Shown here: positions 56,164-64,000 of the stretch, piece after piece | How positions within the stretch are numbered: position 1 is the stretch's first letter | How the letters are laid out: every line of letters starts with the position of its first letter | DNA from: Psychrobacter urativorans | Lineage (GTDB): Bacteria > Pseudomonadota > Gammaproteobacteria > Pseudomonadales > Moraxellaceae | Length of the DNA: 64,000 nt | Assembly: GCF_904846675.1 (NCBI RefSeq) | Contig: NZ_CAJHBT010000014.1 | Coordinates: forward strand, 1 to 64,000 | Direction of reading: 5' to 3' | Translations under genes and position numbers: made by a program | Notes under the pieces: generated by a model | The model's input: the letters and a program-made list of their open reading frames with translations, nothing else | Databases searched by the model: none | What the model was told of the DNA's origin: nothing

Positions 56164-56202
56164 AAAAAAGCACCCCGTAAACTATTTACGGGGTGCTTTT
56201 TT
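56164..56202. terminator. Bidirectional terminator after the aminopeptidase gene
   Basis: A perfect 18-bp stem, AAAAAAGCACCCCGTAAA against its complement, with a 3-nt loop. A6 and T6 ends give U-tracts in both directions between convergent genes. Confidence 0.92.
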
Positions 56203-56264
56203 ATGCAGTGGTTTTTATAAATGGCTTTATAGCAAGCTATTGAATCTATCAGCTATTTTTTCAA

Positions 56265-57071
56265 CTACTGCTTCTCTTTATCACCACTGTCTACGGTTTG
56301 TTCTTGATCGCCGAGCTGACGACTTATTTCATTGCGTAGCCACGATTTTAAATCCTCAGACAGTTGCGCCATTTGCTCACTTAAATAGTCATCGATGTGC
56401 ATACCAAGCTCATGAATCAAATCTTCATTATCTTTACTTAGTTTGGGAGTTTTTGGTAAGCGTTCGATTGCTGCGCCTTGTTTAGGAACATTAGAATCAG
56501 TATCAACCTGTCCGGCAGATAAGTCTTTTGATTTATCATCTAGAGTGTCATTGATATTTAGGGCATTGTTACTATCTAGAGTATTGCTACTATCGTCGAT
56601 AGCATCGTCATTTTCAGCGCTGGCAGCTTTATTACGGTCATCATTGCTATGCTGATTATTGCTAGAGGCTTGATTGTCAGGCGTCTTGTTATTAGACGTT
56701 TGCTCAGTAATGCTATTCTCAGTTGCTACTTTAGCTTGTTGTTGCGCGATATTTTGTTGATTATTAATTCCTTTTTCGGCATTAACCTTGTTGGATTCTG
56801 CTTTTTCTAGTCGCTGCTGCTCGGCTGCCTTTTTATCAGCAGTTTTTTTGGCAGCAGCTTGCTGGGTTTTATACGTGTTATCTAACTTATCAAGATAAGC
56901 ATCAAGGTCAGGCTGACTAAAAACAAAATTCTCAAGTGATGTATCGGGCTGTAATAAAGTAGCGATATCGGTCAATTCTTGGACAATCGCTGCGCGTATA
57001 GGTTCCGGCGCCTGTGTCCAATGCTGATAAAACTGATGGGAAAATGAGTAGCTTGACATAGTCTCTTCCAT
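56265..57071 (-). CDS. Hypothetical protein with conserved-looking ends and a low-complexity Asn/Asp/Lys middle
   Basis: A 268-residue soluble protein. The N-terminal part (about residues 5-65, SFSHQFYQHWTQAPEPIRAA) and the C-terminal part (about 215-255, ending LKSWLRNEISRQLGD) look folded and helical. The 130 residues between are rich in Gln, Asn, Asp, Lys and Ala, with a Lys/Ala/Glu coiled-coil-like stretch (KKTADKKAAEQQRLEKAE) and runs of Asn and Asp. No family is recognised. Two starts are possible, ATG 57071 after GGA, or ATG 57059 (MSSYSFSHQ) after GAAGAG. It shares a terminator with the aminopeptidase gene and lies upstream of no partner gene. Confidence 0.7.
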   Translation of the reverse strand: MEETMSSYSFSHQFYQHWTQAPEPIRAAIVQELTDIATLLQPDTSLENFVFSQPDLDAYLDKLDNTYKTQQAAAKKTADKKAAEQQRLEKAESNKVNAEKGINNQQNIAQQQAKVATENSITEQTSNNKTPDNQASSNNQHSNDDRNKAASAENDDAIDDSSNTLDSNNALNINDTLDDKSKDLSAGQVDTDSNVPKQGAAIERLPKTPKLSKDNEDLIHELGMHIDDYLSEQMAQLSEDLKSWLRNEISRQLGDQEQTVDSGDKEKQ

Positions 57072-57211
57072 AAATATTCCAAAAATTACCCCTCATCATA
57101 CGCAAGTACGATAAGGGGCTGCAAGGGGACAAACGTAGCAAACTCAATAATGACCTCATATCTGACAGTAACTCTGCATTATTAGTAGCGCTAGACGGTC
57201 ACCAAATGAGC

Positions 57212-58579
57212 TCATGACCAGCGGGCAAAAACTAATGAACCGTTAGTCCCGCCAAAACCAAAGCTATTAGAGACGGCGTAGTTTAGATCGTCAACTTTAC
57301 GAGATTGGTTGGCAACATAATCAAGGTTACAATTGTCTGCAACATTCTCAAGGTTAATCGTTGGCGGTACGTGCTGGTGTTGCAAAGCCAGCACGGTAAA
57401 GATGGCTTCAATACCACCGGCAGCACCCAATAAGTGGCCAGTCATTGATTTGGTTGAGCTCACTAAGATACTGTCTTTTACGCTCGAGAATACTGTTTCT
57501 ATGGCAAGTGATTCTGCGACGTCACCGGCTGGGGTACTGGTACCGTGGGCATTAACGTAACCGACAGCGGAGGCATCAATACCGGCATCGTTGAGCGCGT
57601 TTTGCATAGCGCGGGCAGCGCCACTACCATCTTCTGGTGGGGACGTAATGTGACTGGCATCATCACTCATTCCGAAGCCGACGACTTCAGCGAGTATGGT
57701 TGCGCTGCGGGCTTTGGCATGGGCAAGGCTCTCGAGCACCATCATACCTGAGCCATCACCCAGTACAAAACCATCACGGTCTTTATCGAATGGTCGCGAG
57801 GCGCGGGTAGGCTCGTCATTGCGTGTCGATAAGGCGTGCATCGCTCCGAATCCTGCCATACCAAGCGGGCTTGAGCCTTTTTCGCTACCGCCAGCGACCA
57901 TCACATCGGCGTCACCATAAACAATTAAACGCGCAGCTAAACCGATGGCGTGAGTGGAGGTGGTACAAGCAGTTGCAGTGGCAAGGTTAGGGCCTTTAAG
58001 TTTGTGTTTAATGGCGACCAAACCCGCTGCCATATTAGCAATAGAGCCAGGGATGATAAATGGCGAGACTTTTTTAGCGCCTTTATTACGTAGCGTTGCG
58101 CAGCTGTCTTCAATGGTCTGAATACCGCCAATTCCTGATCCTAAGATGACACCAAAACGCTCTTGATCGACATTTTGTACGGGCGCATCATCGGGGCCAA
58201 CCGTCTCGATAAAGCCAGCATCTTTAAGAGCCATCGCGGTCGCAGCCACTGCATAATGCATAAATTCATCGTAGCGGCGCGCGTCTTTGGCATTCATATA
58301 TTGCTTGGCGTCAAAGTCTTTGACTGTGCCTGCGAATTGGGCGCGGAAACCTTCAGCATCGAAATGGGTTATCGGTGCGATACCACTTTCACCATTCAAG
58401 AGTCGAGTCCACGTGCTTTCGACGTTCAGTCCTAATGGGGTTATAGCGCCCATACCTGTGACGACCACCCGCATATCGTCAGTGCGCTCGAAATGTGGCG
58501 GCTTATGACGCGGTTTATGTTGCGACTCTGCGTTGGCCTTATTGGCGTGCGATGTGGGTGAACTGTTATTTTGGCTCAT
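57212..58579 (-). CDS. fabF: Beta-ketoacyl-ACP synthase II (FabF type)
   Basis: A 455-residue condensing enzyme of fatty-acid elongation. The Cys-His-His site is complete: TACTTSTHAIG, NAHGTSTPAGD and SMTGHLLGAAG. The family core starts at MRVVVTGMGAITPLGL (residue 36). The 35 residues before it are polar and His/Lys/Pro-rich and are probably translated, since AGGA precedes the upstream ATG (58579) and nothing resembles a ribosome-binding site before residue 36. It is longer than E. coli FabF (413). No acpP or fabG is adjacent, so it may be a second copy or a dispersed fab gene. Confidence 0.9.
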   Translation of the reverse strand: MSQNNSSPTSHANKANAESQHKPRHKPPHFERTDDMRVVVTGMGAITPLGLNVESTWTRLLNGESGIAPITHFDAEGFRAQFAGTVKDFDAKQYMNAKDARRYDEFMHYAVAATAMALKDAGFIETVGPDDAPVQNVDQERFGVILGSGIGGIQTIEDSCATLRNKGAKKVSPFIIPGSIANMAAGLVAIKHKLKGPNLATATACTTSTHAIGLAARLIVYGDADVMVAGGSEKGSSPLGMAGFGAMHALSTRNDEPTRASRPFDKDRDGFVLGDGSGMMVLESLAHAKARSATILAEVVGFGMSDDASHITSPPEDGSGAARAMQNALNDAGIDASAVGYVNAHGTSTPAGDVAESLAIETVFSSVKDSILVSSTKSMTGHLLGAAGGIEAIFTVLALQHQHVPPTINLENVADNCNLDYVANQSRKVDDLNYAVSNSFGFGGTNGSLVFARWS

Positions 58580-58776
58580 GCAATATATCCTGTGCTTTGC
58601 GGTCCTAAAGGGATGGGCTTTCTGATTTCATACAGCTATTACGCGGTCACACTACGTTATTTATAGCGTTATATCAGTATTTTAGCAACTATTATAAAAC
58701 ACATAGGTGCACGGCTGTAAACTTAATAGTCATCATTATTACTCGATAGGGCCAGATAACGTTAAAAAGTGCCCAA

Positions 58777-60159
58777 TTAAGCAAAACAAACCTGCCCCAA
58801 TACCACGCCTTTACTAGCCCCAGTCACCGCTGGCAAGTTACCGGTTTCACCCATTAGCGTTTGCCGCGCCAGCCATGCAAAGGCAACGGCTTCTACCCAA
58901 GCCGGATCGAGTCCTAGTTGGGCGGTAGCTTCTACGCTGCAATGCGGCAAATGGGCTTGCAGCCTAGTCATTAAATAACCATTGAGTGCGCCACCACCGC
59001 AAATATAGACCTCACCTTTTGCTTCTTTGCTTTTTATAAACTGTCTAATTTGATTACTAGCAGTTATGGCTGTCAGCTCAGTTAGCGTCGCTTGCACGTC
59101 GGCTGATGAATAGCGAATACTGGCACCGGCTTGATCAAACCTTTGTAGCTCATCCTGTAGCCATGCTAAATTAAAGTCTTCACGTCCGGTACTCTTAGGA
59201 TAAGTTTTAGTAAAGAAAGGGTGGGCTAATAGTTGGTTTAGGAGGGTTTCAATCACTTGTCCAGACTGCGCCCAAGCACCACCCGCATCATAATTGTTCC
59301 CAGTATGCAGCGCCGCCCACGCATCTAATAATAAATTTGCAGGGCCCGTATCGTAACCAACAACTTGGTCGCCTGTTTGCTGATTATTAGAATCATTAAT
59401 AGCTGTCGCTGGCAAGACCGTTATATTAGCAATGCCGCCTAGATTGAGCAGTATGCGAGTGCTGTCGGGTGCGGAAAATAATGCCTGATGAAATGCCGGT
59501 ACCAAGGGCGCTCCTTGCCCACCGACCGCCATATCACGGCGGCGAAAGTCACTGACCACAATGATGCCGGTACGCTCAGCAATAATATTAGCATCGACCA
59601 GTTGCAAGCTAAAGCCCATCTGTGGACGATGACGTACTGTTTGCCCATGACAGCCAATCGCTAATACGGCTTCCGAGTCAATATCCGCCTGCTGCAATAA
59701 CGTATTGACCACTTTACTAGCAAATTCACCATAAGCATGACTTGCCCAGCCGAACCAATCTAGCTCGCCACATTTATCATCAGGCTCATCGGCTTGGGGA
59801 ACTAAATCATTTACACCGTTTAGCTGACACAAGGCCAATAGTACTTCACGTAAGCGCGGCGGGAAATCTTGGCTATAAGTCGCCAATAATTGCATGGGCG
59901 TGTTCGTATTGTTATCAGTACTGCCATCAGCAAACTGACATAACACCGCATCCATCCCATCTAAGCTAGTACCGGACATCATGCCGATATATAAACCGTC
60001 ATCAAAGCTTTCAAATACCGTTTGCTCAAGGGCATCGGTGAGCGTGGCATAATTTAAATCATCATTATTGTCTAACAACAGATGGTCATTTGCTAATACA
60101 TCGTGGTCTGACAATACCGTCTGCTGGGTACTATTAGCAGTAGGCGCGGGGTTGGTCAT
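58777..60159 (-). CDS. anmK: Anhydro-N-acetylmuramic acid kinase
   Basis: A 460-residue sugar kinase that opens and phosphorylates 1,6-anhydro-MurNAc released from peptidoglycan, feeding cell-wall recycling. The ATP-binding start GLYIGMMSGTSLDGMDAVL is at about residue 55. HGQTVRHRP, SDFRRRDMAVGGQGAPLVPAF, NLGGIANITVL, YDTGPANLLLDAW, STGREDFN and VYICGGGALNGYLM follow in family order. The first 54 residues are a polar, Asp/Asn-rich extension absent in E. coli AnmK (369), and there are further Asn-rich loops (NDSNNQQTGD). Divergent to tyrS, as in other gammaproteobacteria. Confidence 0.94.
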   Translation of the reverse strand: MTNPAPTANSTQQTVLSDHDVLANDHLLLDNNDDLNYATLTDALEQTVFESFDDGLYIGMMSGTSLDGMDAVLCQFADGSTDNNTNTPMQLLATYSQDFPPRLREVLLALCQLNGVNDLVPQADEPDDKCGELDWFGWASHAYGEFASKVVNTLLQQADIDSEAVLAIGCHGQTVRHRPQMGFSLQLVDANIIAERTGIIVVSDFRRRDMAVGGQGAPLVPAFHQALFSAPDSTRILLNLGGIANITVLPATAINDSNNQQTGDQVVGYDTGPANLLLDAWAALHTGNNYDAGGAWAQSGQVIETLLNQLLAHPFFTKTYPKSTGREDFNLAWLQDELQRFDQAGASIRYSSADVQATLTELTAITASNQIRQFIKSKEAKGEVYICGGGALNGYLMTRLQAHLPHCSVEATAQLGLDPAWVEAVAFAWLARQTLMGETGNLPAVTGASKGVVLGQVCFA

Positions 60160-60278
60160 GGCAATTTACCTTAAAAAACGCTAGTATATCTGCCAAATTC
60201 TAACATTTTTTGTATGCCTTCGATGCTATAAGCATCCTAAAGGTCTAATCGTTAAATATAAACAACAAAGAGATCATT

Positions 60279-61490
60279 ATGACTGACCACTCATACAGCC
60301 TAGAAGAACAAATTGCCCTTATACAGCGCGGTACTCAAGAAATCTTATCCCAAGAAGATTTAGTTGATAAGCTTAAGCAAAACCGTCCGCTGCGTATCAA
60401 AGCCGGTTTCGATCCCACTGCACCTGACCTGCATTTGGGGCATACCGTATTGATCAATAAGCTCAAGCACTTTCAAGATTTAGGTCATGAGATTTATTTT
60501 TTAATCGGGGATTATACGGCCAAAATTGGTGACCCTTCTGGTAAAAATACCACTCGTCCGCCATTGACCGATGAGCAAATCAAAGCCAATGCTAAGACTT
60601 ATGCTGAGCAAGTCTTCAAGATTTTGGATAAAGAAAAAACTCGCGTGGTCTTTAACTCTGAATGGTTTAACGATATGTCAGCAGCGGATATGATTCAGCT
60701 TGCCAGCCAGCAAACCGTCTCACGTATGCTTGAACGGGATGATTTCTCTAAACGTTATGCGGCGCAAACACCCATCTCTATTCATGAATTTCTCTATCCT
60801 TTGGTTCAAGGTTATGACTCTATCGCGCTCAAAGCTGACGTTGAGCTTGGCGGTACCGATCAAACCTTTAACTTATTAATGGGTCGTACTTTGCAAGGTC
60901 GTTACGGTCAAGAGCCACAAGTCTGTATCACCGTACCGATTCTAGAAGGTTTAGATGGCGTCAATAAAATGTCCAAATCACTGGGCAATTACGTCGCTAT
61001 CTATGATGTACCGGGCACGATGTACCAAAAAATCCTATCCATGCCGGATACTCTAATTCGTCGCTATTTTGAATTTTTAAGCTTTAAGCCAATGGATGAG
61101 GTTGAAGGTTTAATGGAGGAAATGGAAAAAGGTCGTAATCCACAAGAAATTAAACGTATCTTAGCGGAAGAGTTAATTGAGCGTTTCCATGATGCCGATG
61201 CAGCAGCGAATGCGCACAAATCAGCCGGTAATGTCTTGGCAGATGGTGAATTACCAGTTGATTTACCGGAAGTGACGTTAGCATTGGAAGGTCAAGATGC
61301 TCTATTCATCGCCCAGATACTAAACCAAGCTGGGCTAGCTAAAAATAGCTCATCTGCCAAAGATATGATAAAACGTGGCGCGGTAAAAGTAGATGGCGAA
61401 GTGGTTGATGGTGGCTTTAGCTTAACTGCTGGACAAATTGTTGTTATCCAAGCTGGCAAGAAAGCTTATGCGAAAGTGACGGTTGGATAA
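60279..61490 (+). CDS. tyrS: Tyrosine--tRNA ligase (TyrZ-like)
   Basis: A 403-residue class I synthetase. The HIGH-type motif is HLGHT (about residue 47, in [14 protein letters not shown]), followed by [13 protein letters not shown], and the KMSKS loop is NKMSKSLGN (about 230). A C-terminal S4 RNA-binding domain (about 340-400, [20 protein letters not shown]) is present. Length and the S4 type match the shorter TyrZ-like subfamily found in Pseudomonas and Acinetobacter rather than E. coli TyrS. GAGATC lies near the ATG. A terminator follows. Confidence 0.95.
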   Translation: MTDHSYSLEEQIALIQRGTQEILSQEDLVDKLKQNRPLRIKAGFDPTAPDLHLGHTVLINKLKHFQDLGHEIYFLIGDYTAKIGDPSGKNTTRPPLTDEQIKANAKTYAEQVFKILDKEKTRVVFNSEWFNDMSAADMIQLASQQTVSRMLERDDFSKRYAAQTPISIHEFLYPLVQGYDSIALKADVELGGTDQTFNLLMGRTLQGRYGQEPQVCITVPILEGLDGVNKMSKSLGNYVAIYDVPGTMYQKILSMPDTLIRRYFEFLSFKPMDEVEGLMEEMEKGRNPQEIKRILAEELIERFHDADAAANAHKSAGNVLADGELPVDLPEVTLALEGQDALFIAQILNQAGLAKNSSSAKDMIKRGAVKVDGEVVDGGFSLTAGQIVVIQAGKKAYAKVTVG

Positions 61491-61533
61491 GTTATAACGA
61501 AAGTATTCAATTATAACAACCAAATCCCATATA

Positions 61534-61565
61534 AAAAAGCGACCCATCAAGGTCGCTTCTTTTTC
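61534..61565. terminator. Terminator after tyrS, shared with the convergent hydrolase gene
   Basis: AAGCGACC/GGTCGCTT with a 6-nt loop, C then five T on the plus strand; six A precede the stem, so it can also act leftward. Confidence 0.85.
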
Positions 61566-61580
61566 ATTACAGAGTAGCTA

Positions 61581-62417
61581 TTAAGCCTTTAAAAAATCAA
61601 TTAACACGCGGTTGAACTCTTTCGCATGAGTGACATTAATACCGTGCGGGCCACCTTCAACAATGTGTAGCTGACTGTCTGCAATCATATCGTGCGAGCG
61701 CTGGCCACTGACTTCAATCGGAACGATCGCATCGGCATCGCCATGAATAACCAAGGTTGGCACATCGAAGGCTTTTAGATCCTCACGGAAATCAGTATAA
61801 CTGAATGATTTGACACACTCGTAAGTGGCCTTAGGAGAGGCAAAGGCGGCAATTTCACGGTTGTACAGGCGTAGCGGTTTGCTGACTAATAATTTGCCGT
61901 CTTTTGGTGTAAAAAAGTCCTTAGTAAAGTCATTCAAAAAGGCGATACGATCACCGCTTACCCCATCTAAGAATTTCTTAACATCTTCTTCTTGCATACC
62001 GCCATCAGGATTGTCATCGGCTTTAAACAAATAAGGGGGAACAGCGGAAGATAAAACTGCTTTACTGACACGCTCTGATCCATACTGGCCAAGATAGCGT
62101 GCTACTTCACCGCCGCCCATAGAGTGACCGATAATGGTCGCATCTTGCAAATTTAAGGCGTCCATTAGGGCTTTTAAATCTTGTGCTAAAGTATCGTAAT
62201 CATAGCCTTCCCATGGTTTAGAGGATTCACCGAAGCCGCGCCTGTCATAGGTAACGACTTGAAAACCGGCATCGACCAGTGCAGGAACTTGTTTCTCCCA
62301 CGCCCGTTCACTAAGCGGCCAGCCATGAATTAAAACGACTGGTTTGCCAGTACCTTGGACTTCATAATATAGATCCACAGGTTGATCAGCTTGGGTTGCA
62401 ACTGTAATGTAGGGCAT
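61581..62417 (-). CDS. Alpha/beta hydrolase, arylesterase/non-haem haloperoxidase-like
   Basis: A 278-residue alpha/beta hydrolase. The oxyanion segment VLIHGWPLSERAWE (about residue 29), serine nucleophile IGHSMGGGEVARYL (about 97), aspartate in VIHGDADAIVPIE (about 226) and histidine in EGGPHGINVTH (about 256) form a complete catalytic set in the order seen in the arylesterase/cofactor-free haloperoxidase family. The sequence FDRRGFGESSKP-type strand appears as YDRRGFGESSKPW. No signal peptide, so probably cytoplasmic. The substrate is unknown. It converges on tyrS. Confidence 0.9.
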   Translation of the reverse strand: MPYITVATQADQPVDLYYEVQGTGKPVVLIHGWPLSERAWEKQVPALVDAGFQVVTYDRRGFGESSKPWEGYDYDTLAQDLKALMDALNLQDATIIGHSMGGGEVARYLGQYGSERVSKAVLSSAVPPYLFKADDNPDGGMQEEDVKKFLDGVSGDRIAFLNDFTKDFFTPKDGKLLVSKPLRLYNREIAAFASPKATYECVKSFSYTDFREDLKAFDVPTLVIHGDADAIVPIEVSGQRSHDMIADSQLHIVEGGPHGINVTHAKEFNRVLIDFLKA

Positions 62418-62728
62418 AGTTTTATCCTTTTAAATTATTAGGTTCTTGTGTTGTATGGCGCTTTTGATTCCTGACTAATATCGATTCTCTTTTTTATTAT
62501 AGAGAGAGGCGAGGTTAATTACTAGGACGTGTTGTACAGTCATGGTTTCAGTTACACTTATTAAAATGAAGTTAAAATAGTAAACTTCATGCCAGATTTG
62601 GTCTAAGCATTTATGGATAATGGTGACGCTGAAAAGTGTCAGCTGGTAAAGAAAACAAAAGCTTCAGGTTATGGTATATACGATATTTTGGTACACTACT
62701 TCAAACTCTATTAAATATAAGTATGCTT
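62418..62728. other. Intergenic region upstream of the DUF1653 gene
   Basis: About 310 AT-rich bases between divergent genes. An open frame from 62636 leads into the DUF1653 gene but its product does not resemble the family. No gene or strong promoter is seen. Confidence 0.4.
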
Positions 62729-62968
62729 ATGACTCAATCAACCCCAACCTCCATTCCCCAAGGTATTTACCGTCATTATAAAGGCAGTCTTTATCAAGTA
62801 TTACACAACGCTCAACATTCCGAAACGGAAGAGGTAGTCGTCGTCTATCGCTGTCTCTATGGTGAATATGGCGTTTGGGTACGTCCATTGGCGATGTTTA
62901 CAGAGAAGGTCACGGTAGATGGTAAGCAAGTGCCAAGATTTGAGATGGTTAAAGCTTTAGCTGATTAA
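62729..62968 (+). CDS. DUF1653 domain protein
   Basis: A 79-residue protein that is a single DUF1653 domain: GIYRHYKGSLYQVLHNAQHS, EEVVVVYRCLYGEYGVWVRP and a final FTEKVTVDGKQVPRFEMV. The family is small, widespread and of unknown function, possibly nucleic-acid binding by fold, but that is not established. The frame extends to 62636. Starts at 62729 and 62723 (MLMTQS) are both possible, and no strong ribosome-binding site decides between them. Length is typical for the family. It stands alone. Confidence 0.85.
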   Translation: MTQSTPTSIPQGIYRHYKGSLYQVLHNAQHSETEEVVVVYRCLYGEYGVWVRPLAMFTEKVTVDGKQVPRFEMVKALAD

Positions 62969-63026
62969 GTTAACAAACTAAAGAATGATTTATAGTTTAG
63001 CTACCGTTATTTATTTAAAGAAAAAT

Positions 63027-63986
63027 TTAATTCTGTAAAAATTCTTTTAACGCTCGATAAAACCCAACCGGCGCATCCATCGGCACCGCATGTCCTGAGT
63101 TGGGTAATATTTGCATAGTGGCATTAGGTAGCATATCAGTCAAACGCTGTTGCCAAACTGGATTGTATAATTGCGAGCGACCGCCAATCAGTAAGGTGGT
63201 TGGGACATCTACCGCTGCTAAGGCATCACGATAATCATAGGGAAGCTGGATATAAGCGGATAGACAGCGCAATTTATGCTGCCAAGTGGGGTGTTCAAGT
63301 AGCGCGATTTGATGTGGAGCGCGATGGCTTAATGTCTTTACCAAAAGTTGTGAATGCTTGCGCCCAACAGAGAGTAAGGAGAAAGCACGCTCCATCTGTA
63401 GCAAATCAGTTTTTAAACTATAAGGAAGATGGCGGAAGTCATTAATATGCAGGTAAGGTGCACTTTTAGTGATTAACTTCTCAAAATAGGCAAATAACTC
63501 TGTCTGCCGCGTACCAAACAAGCCACCTTGCCAGTCGGGTTGATTATGAATAATAGGCGCTTGGTCAATATTTAAATAGCGACTGATATTACTAGTGCCG
63601 AAGCGGTGAAAGTAAGCCCACATTACCAGCGCACCCATAGAAATTCCAGCGACAGGTATGTCATCAATTGCCGTTTGCGCGCTAGTCTGTTGCAATATAT
63701 ATTGCAGTACTTGCTGGGTATCTGACGCGTATTGTTCTATGAAATCAAAGCTTGGCAACGTTAAATCAGTCGCCAAACCAAAACCACGGAAATGCGGCAA
63801 ATAAAAAGTATAGTTCTGCGCTAAAGGCAAAATAAACGGTAAAAACTGCCGCGCATCCATACCAAACGCATGCAGCATCAGTACCGGCGGACCACTACCA
63901 ATCACCGAAACGGGTAGTAGCGTTCCGTCAGCGGCAGCGACAGTAATGGTTCGTAGTTGATATTGAGTGGGTATTTTAGGAATCAT
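63027..63986 (-). CDS. Alpha/beta hydrolase of unknown substrate
   Basis: A 319-residue alpha/beta hydrolase. The oxyanion strand VLMLHAFGMDARQF (about residue 36), nucleophile elbow VAGISMGALVMWAY (Ser about 115), a likely aspartate region in TLLIGGRSQLYN (where the usual Asp is replaced by Ser/Arg context, so the acid residue is unclear) and histidine in NSGHAVPMDAP (about 300) are visible. A helical lid lies between about residues 150 and 245. No signal peptide. The sequence is not close to the other hydrolase in the window. The gene may continue an operon beyond the window's right edge. Confidence 0.82.
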   Translation of the reverse strand: MIPKIPTQYQLRTITVAAADGTLLPVSVIGSGPPVLMLHAFGMDARQFLPFILPLAQNYTFYLPHFRGFGLATDLTLPSFDFIEQYASDTQQVLQYILQQTSAQTAIDDIPVAGISMGALVMWAYFHRFGTSNISRYLNIDQAPIIHNQPDWQGGLFGTRQTELFAYFEKLITKSAPYLHINDFRHLPYSLKTDLLQMERAFSLLSVGRKHSQLLVKTLSHRAPHQIALLEHPTWQHKLRCLSAYIQLPYDYRDALAAVDVPTTLLIGGRSQLYNPVWQQRLTDMLPNATMQILPNSGHAVPMDAPVGFYRALKEFLQN

Positions 63987-64000
63987 GCGTTTATATCAAT

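Overview
The window reads as a chromosomal segment of a gammaproteobacterium of the family Moraxellaceae, most likely Psychrobacter. This is inferred from the protein sequences (RppH, Rho, PheS/PheT, IhfA, RapA, Lnt and FabF all look gammaproteobacterial), a moderately AT-rich composition, short BlsA-like BLUF proteins, an anmK/tyrS divergent pair and a HisIE fusion upstream of tatABC. No search could be run, so the genus is a judgement. Almost everything is core housekeeping DNA. I see no rRNA, tRNA, CRISPR array, insertion sequence or prophage.

Layout. 1-4.3 kb: the tail of an unknown gene, an orphan DUF3360 membrane protein, uvrC and a 43-residue cysteine-containing small protein. 4.5-9 kb: folA, thyA and lgt on the minus strand, an NRDE/TANGO2-like gene and rppH. 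9-12.8 kb: an OsmC-MAPEG pair, dusC and an orphan UvrD/FBH1-like helicase. 12.9-16.6 kb: hisIE-tatA-tatB-tatC and a hotdog thioesterase. 16.9-22.3 kb: rpmI-rplT-pheS-pheT-ihfA, with its own promoter and a structured leader because infC is not adjacent. 22.5-26.3 kb: an interrupted small ORF, two tandem BLUF photoreceptor genes, a lipoprotein, ypfJ and a glycine-zipper lipoprotein. 26.5-38.5 kb: rho, trxA, rluA, a Baeyer-Villiger-type monooxygenase, a hydroxyacid dehydrogenase, rapA, tesB and mutY.

38.6-40.2 kb is the clearest accessory island: a very AT-rich, three-gene minus-strand cassette with start/stop overlaps. It encodes a multi-pass membrane protein, a 42-residue single-TM protein (missed by a 60-codon ORF cutoff) and a 309-residue soluble protein. 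The cassette lies between mutY and rbgA and is my best candidate for an undescribed system. 40.2-48.4 kb: rbgA, a 1002-residue DUF2339 membrane protein, a dienelactone hydrolase, ycgN, an envelope protein that resembles a lone protease prodomain, and a DUF4105 protein. 48.7-64 kb: corC, lnt, an alanine-rich membrane protein, a POT peptide transporter, aminopeptidase P, a low-complexity hypothetical protein, fabF, anmK, tyrS, two alpha/beta hydrolases and a DUF1653 protein.

Many genes end at strong Rho-independent terminators, several of them bidirectional between convergent genes. The most notable non-coding structures are a stacked hairpin in the rpmI leader, a perfect 31-bp inverted repeat after ypfJ, a possible terminator/antiterminator pair before the peptide transporter gene, and a roughly 345-nt leader ahead of rho. 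Asn/Asp/Ser/Thr-rich insertions recur at domain boundaries (ThyA, HisIE, MutY, AnmK).
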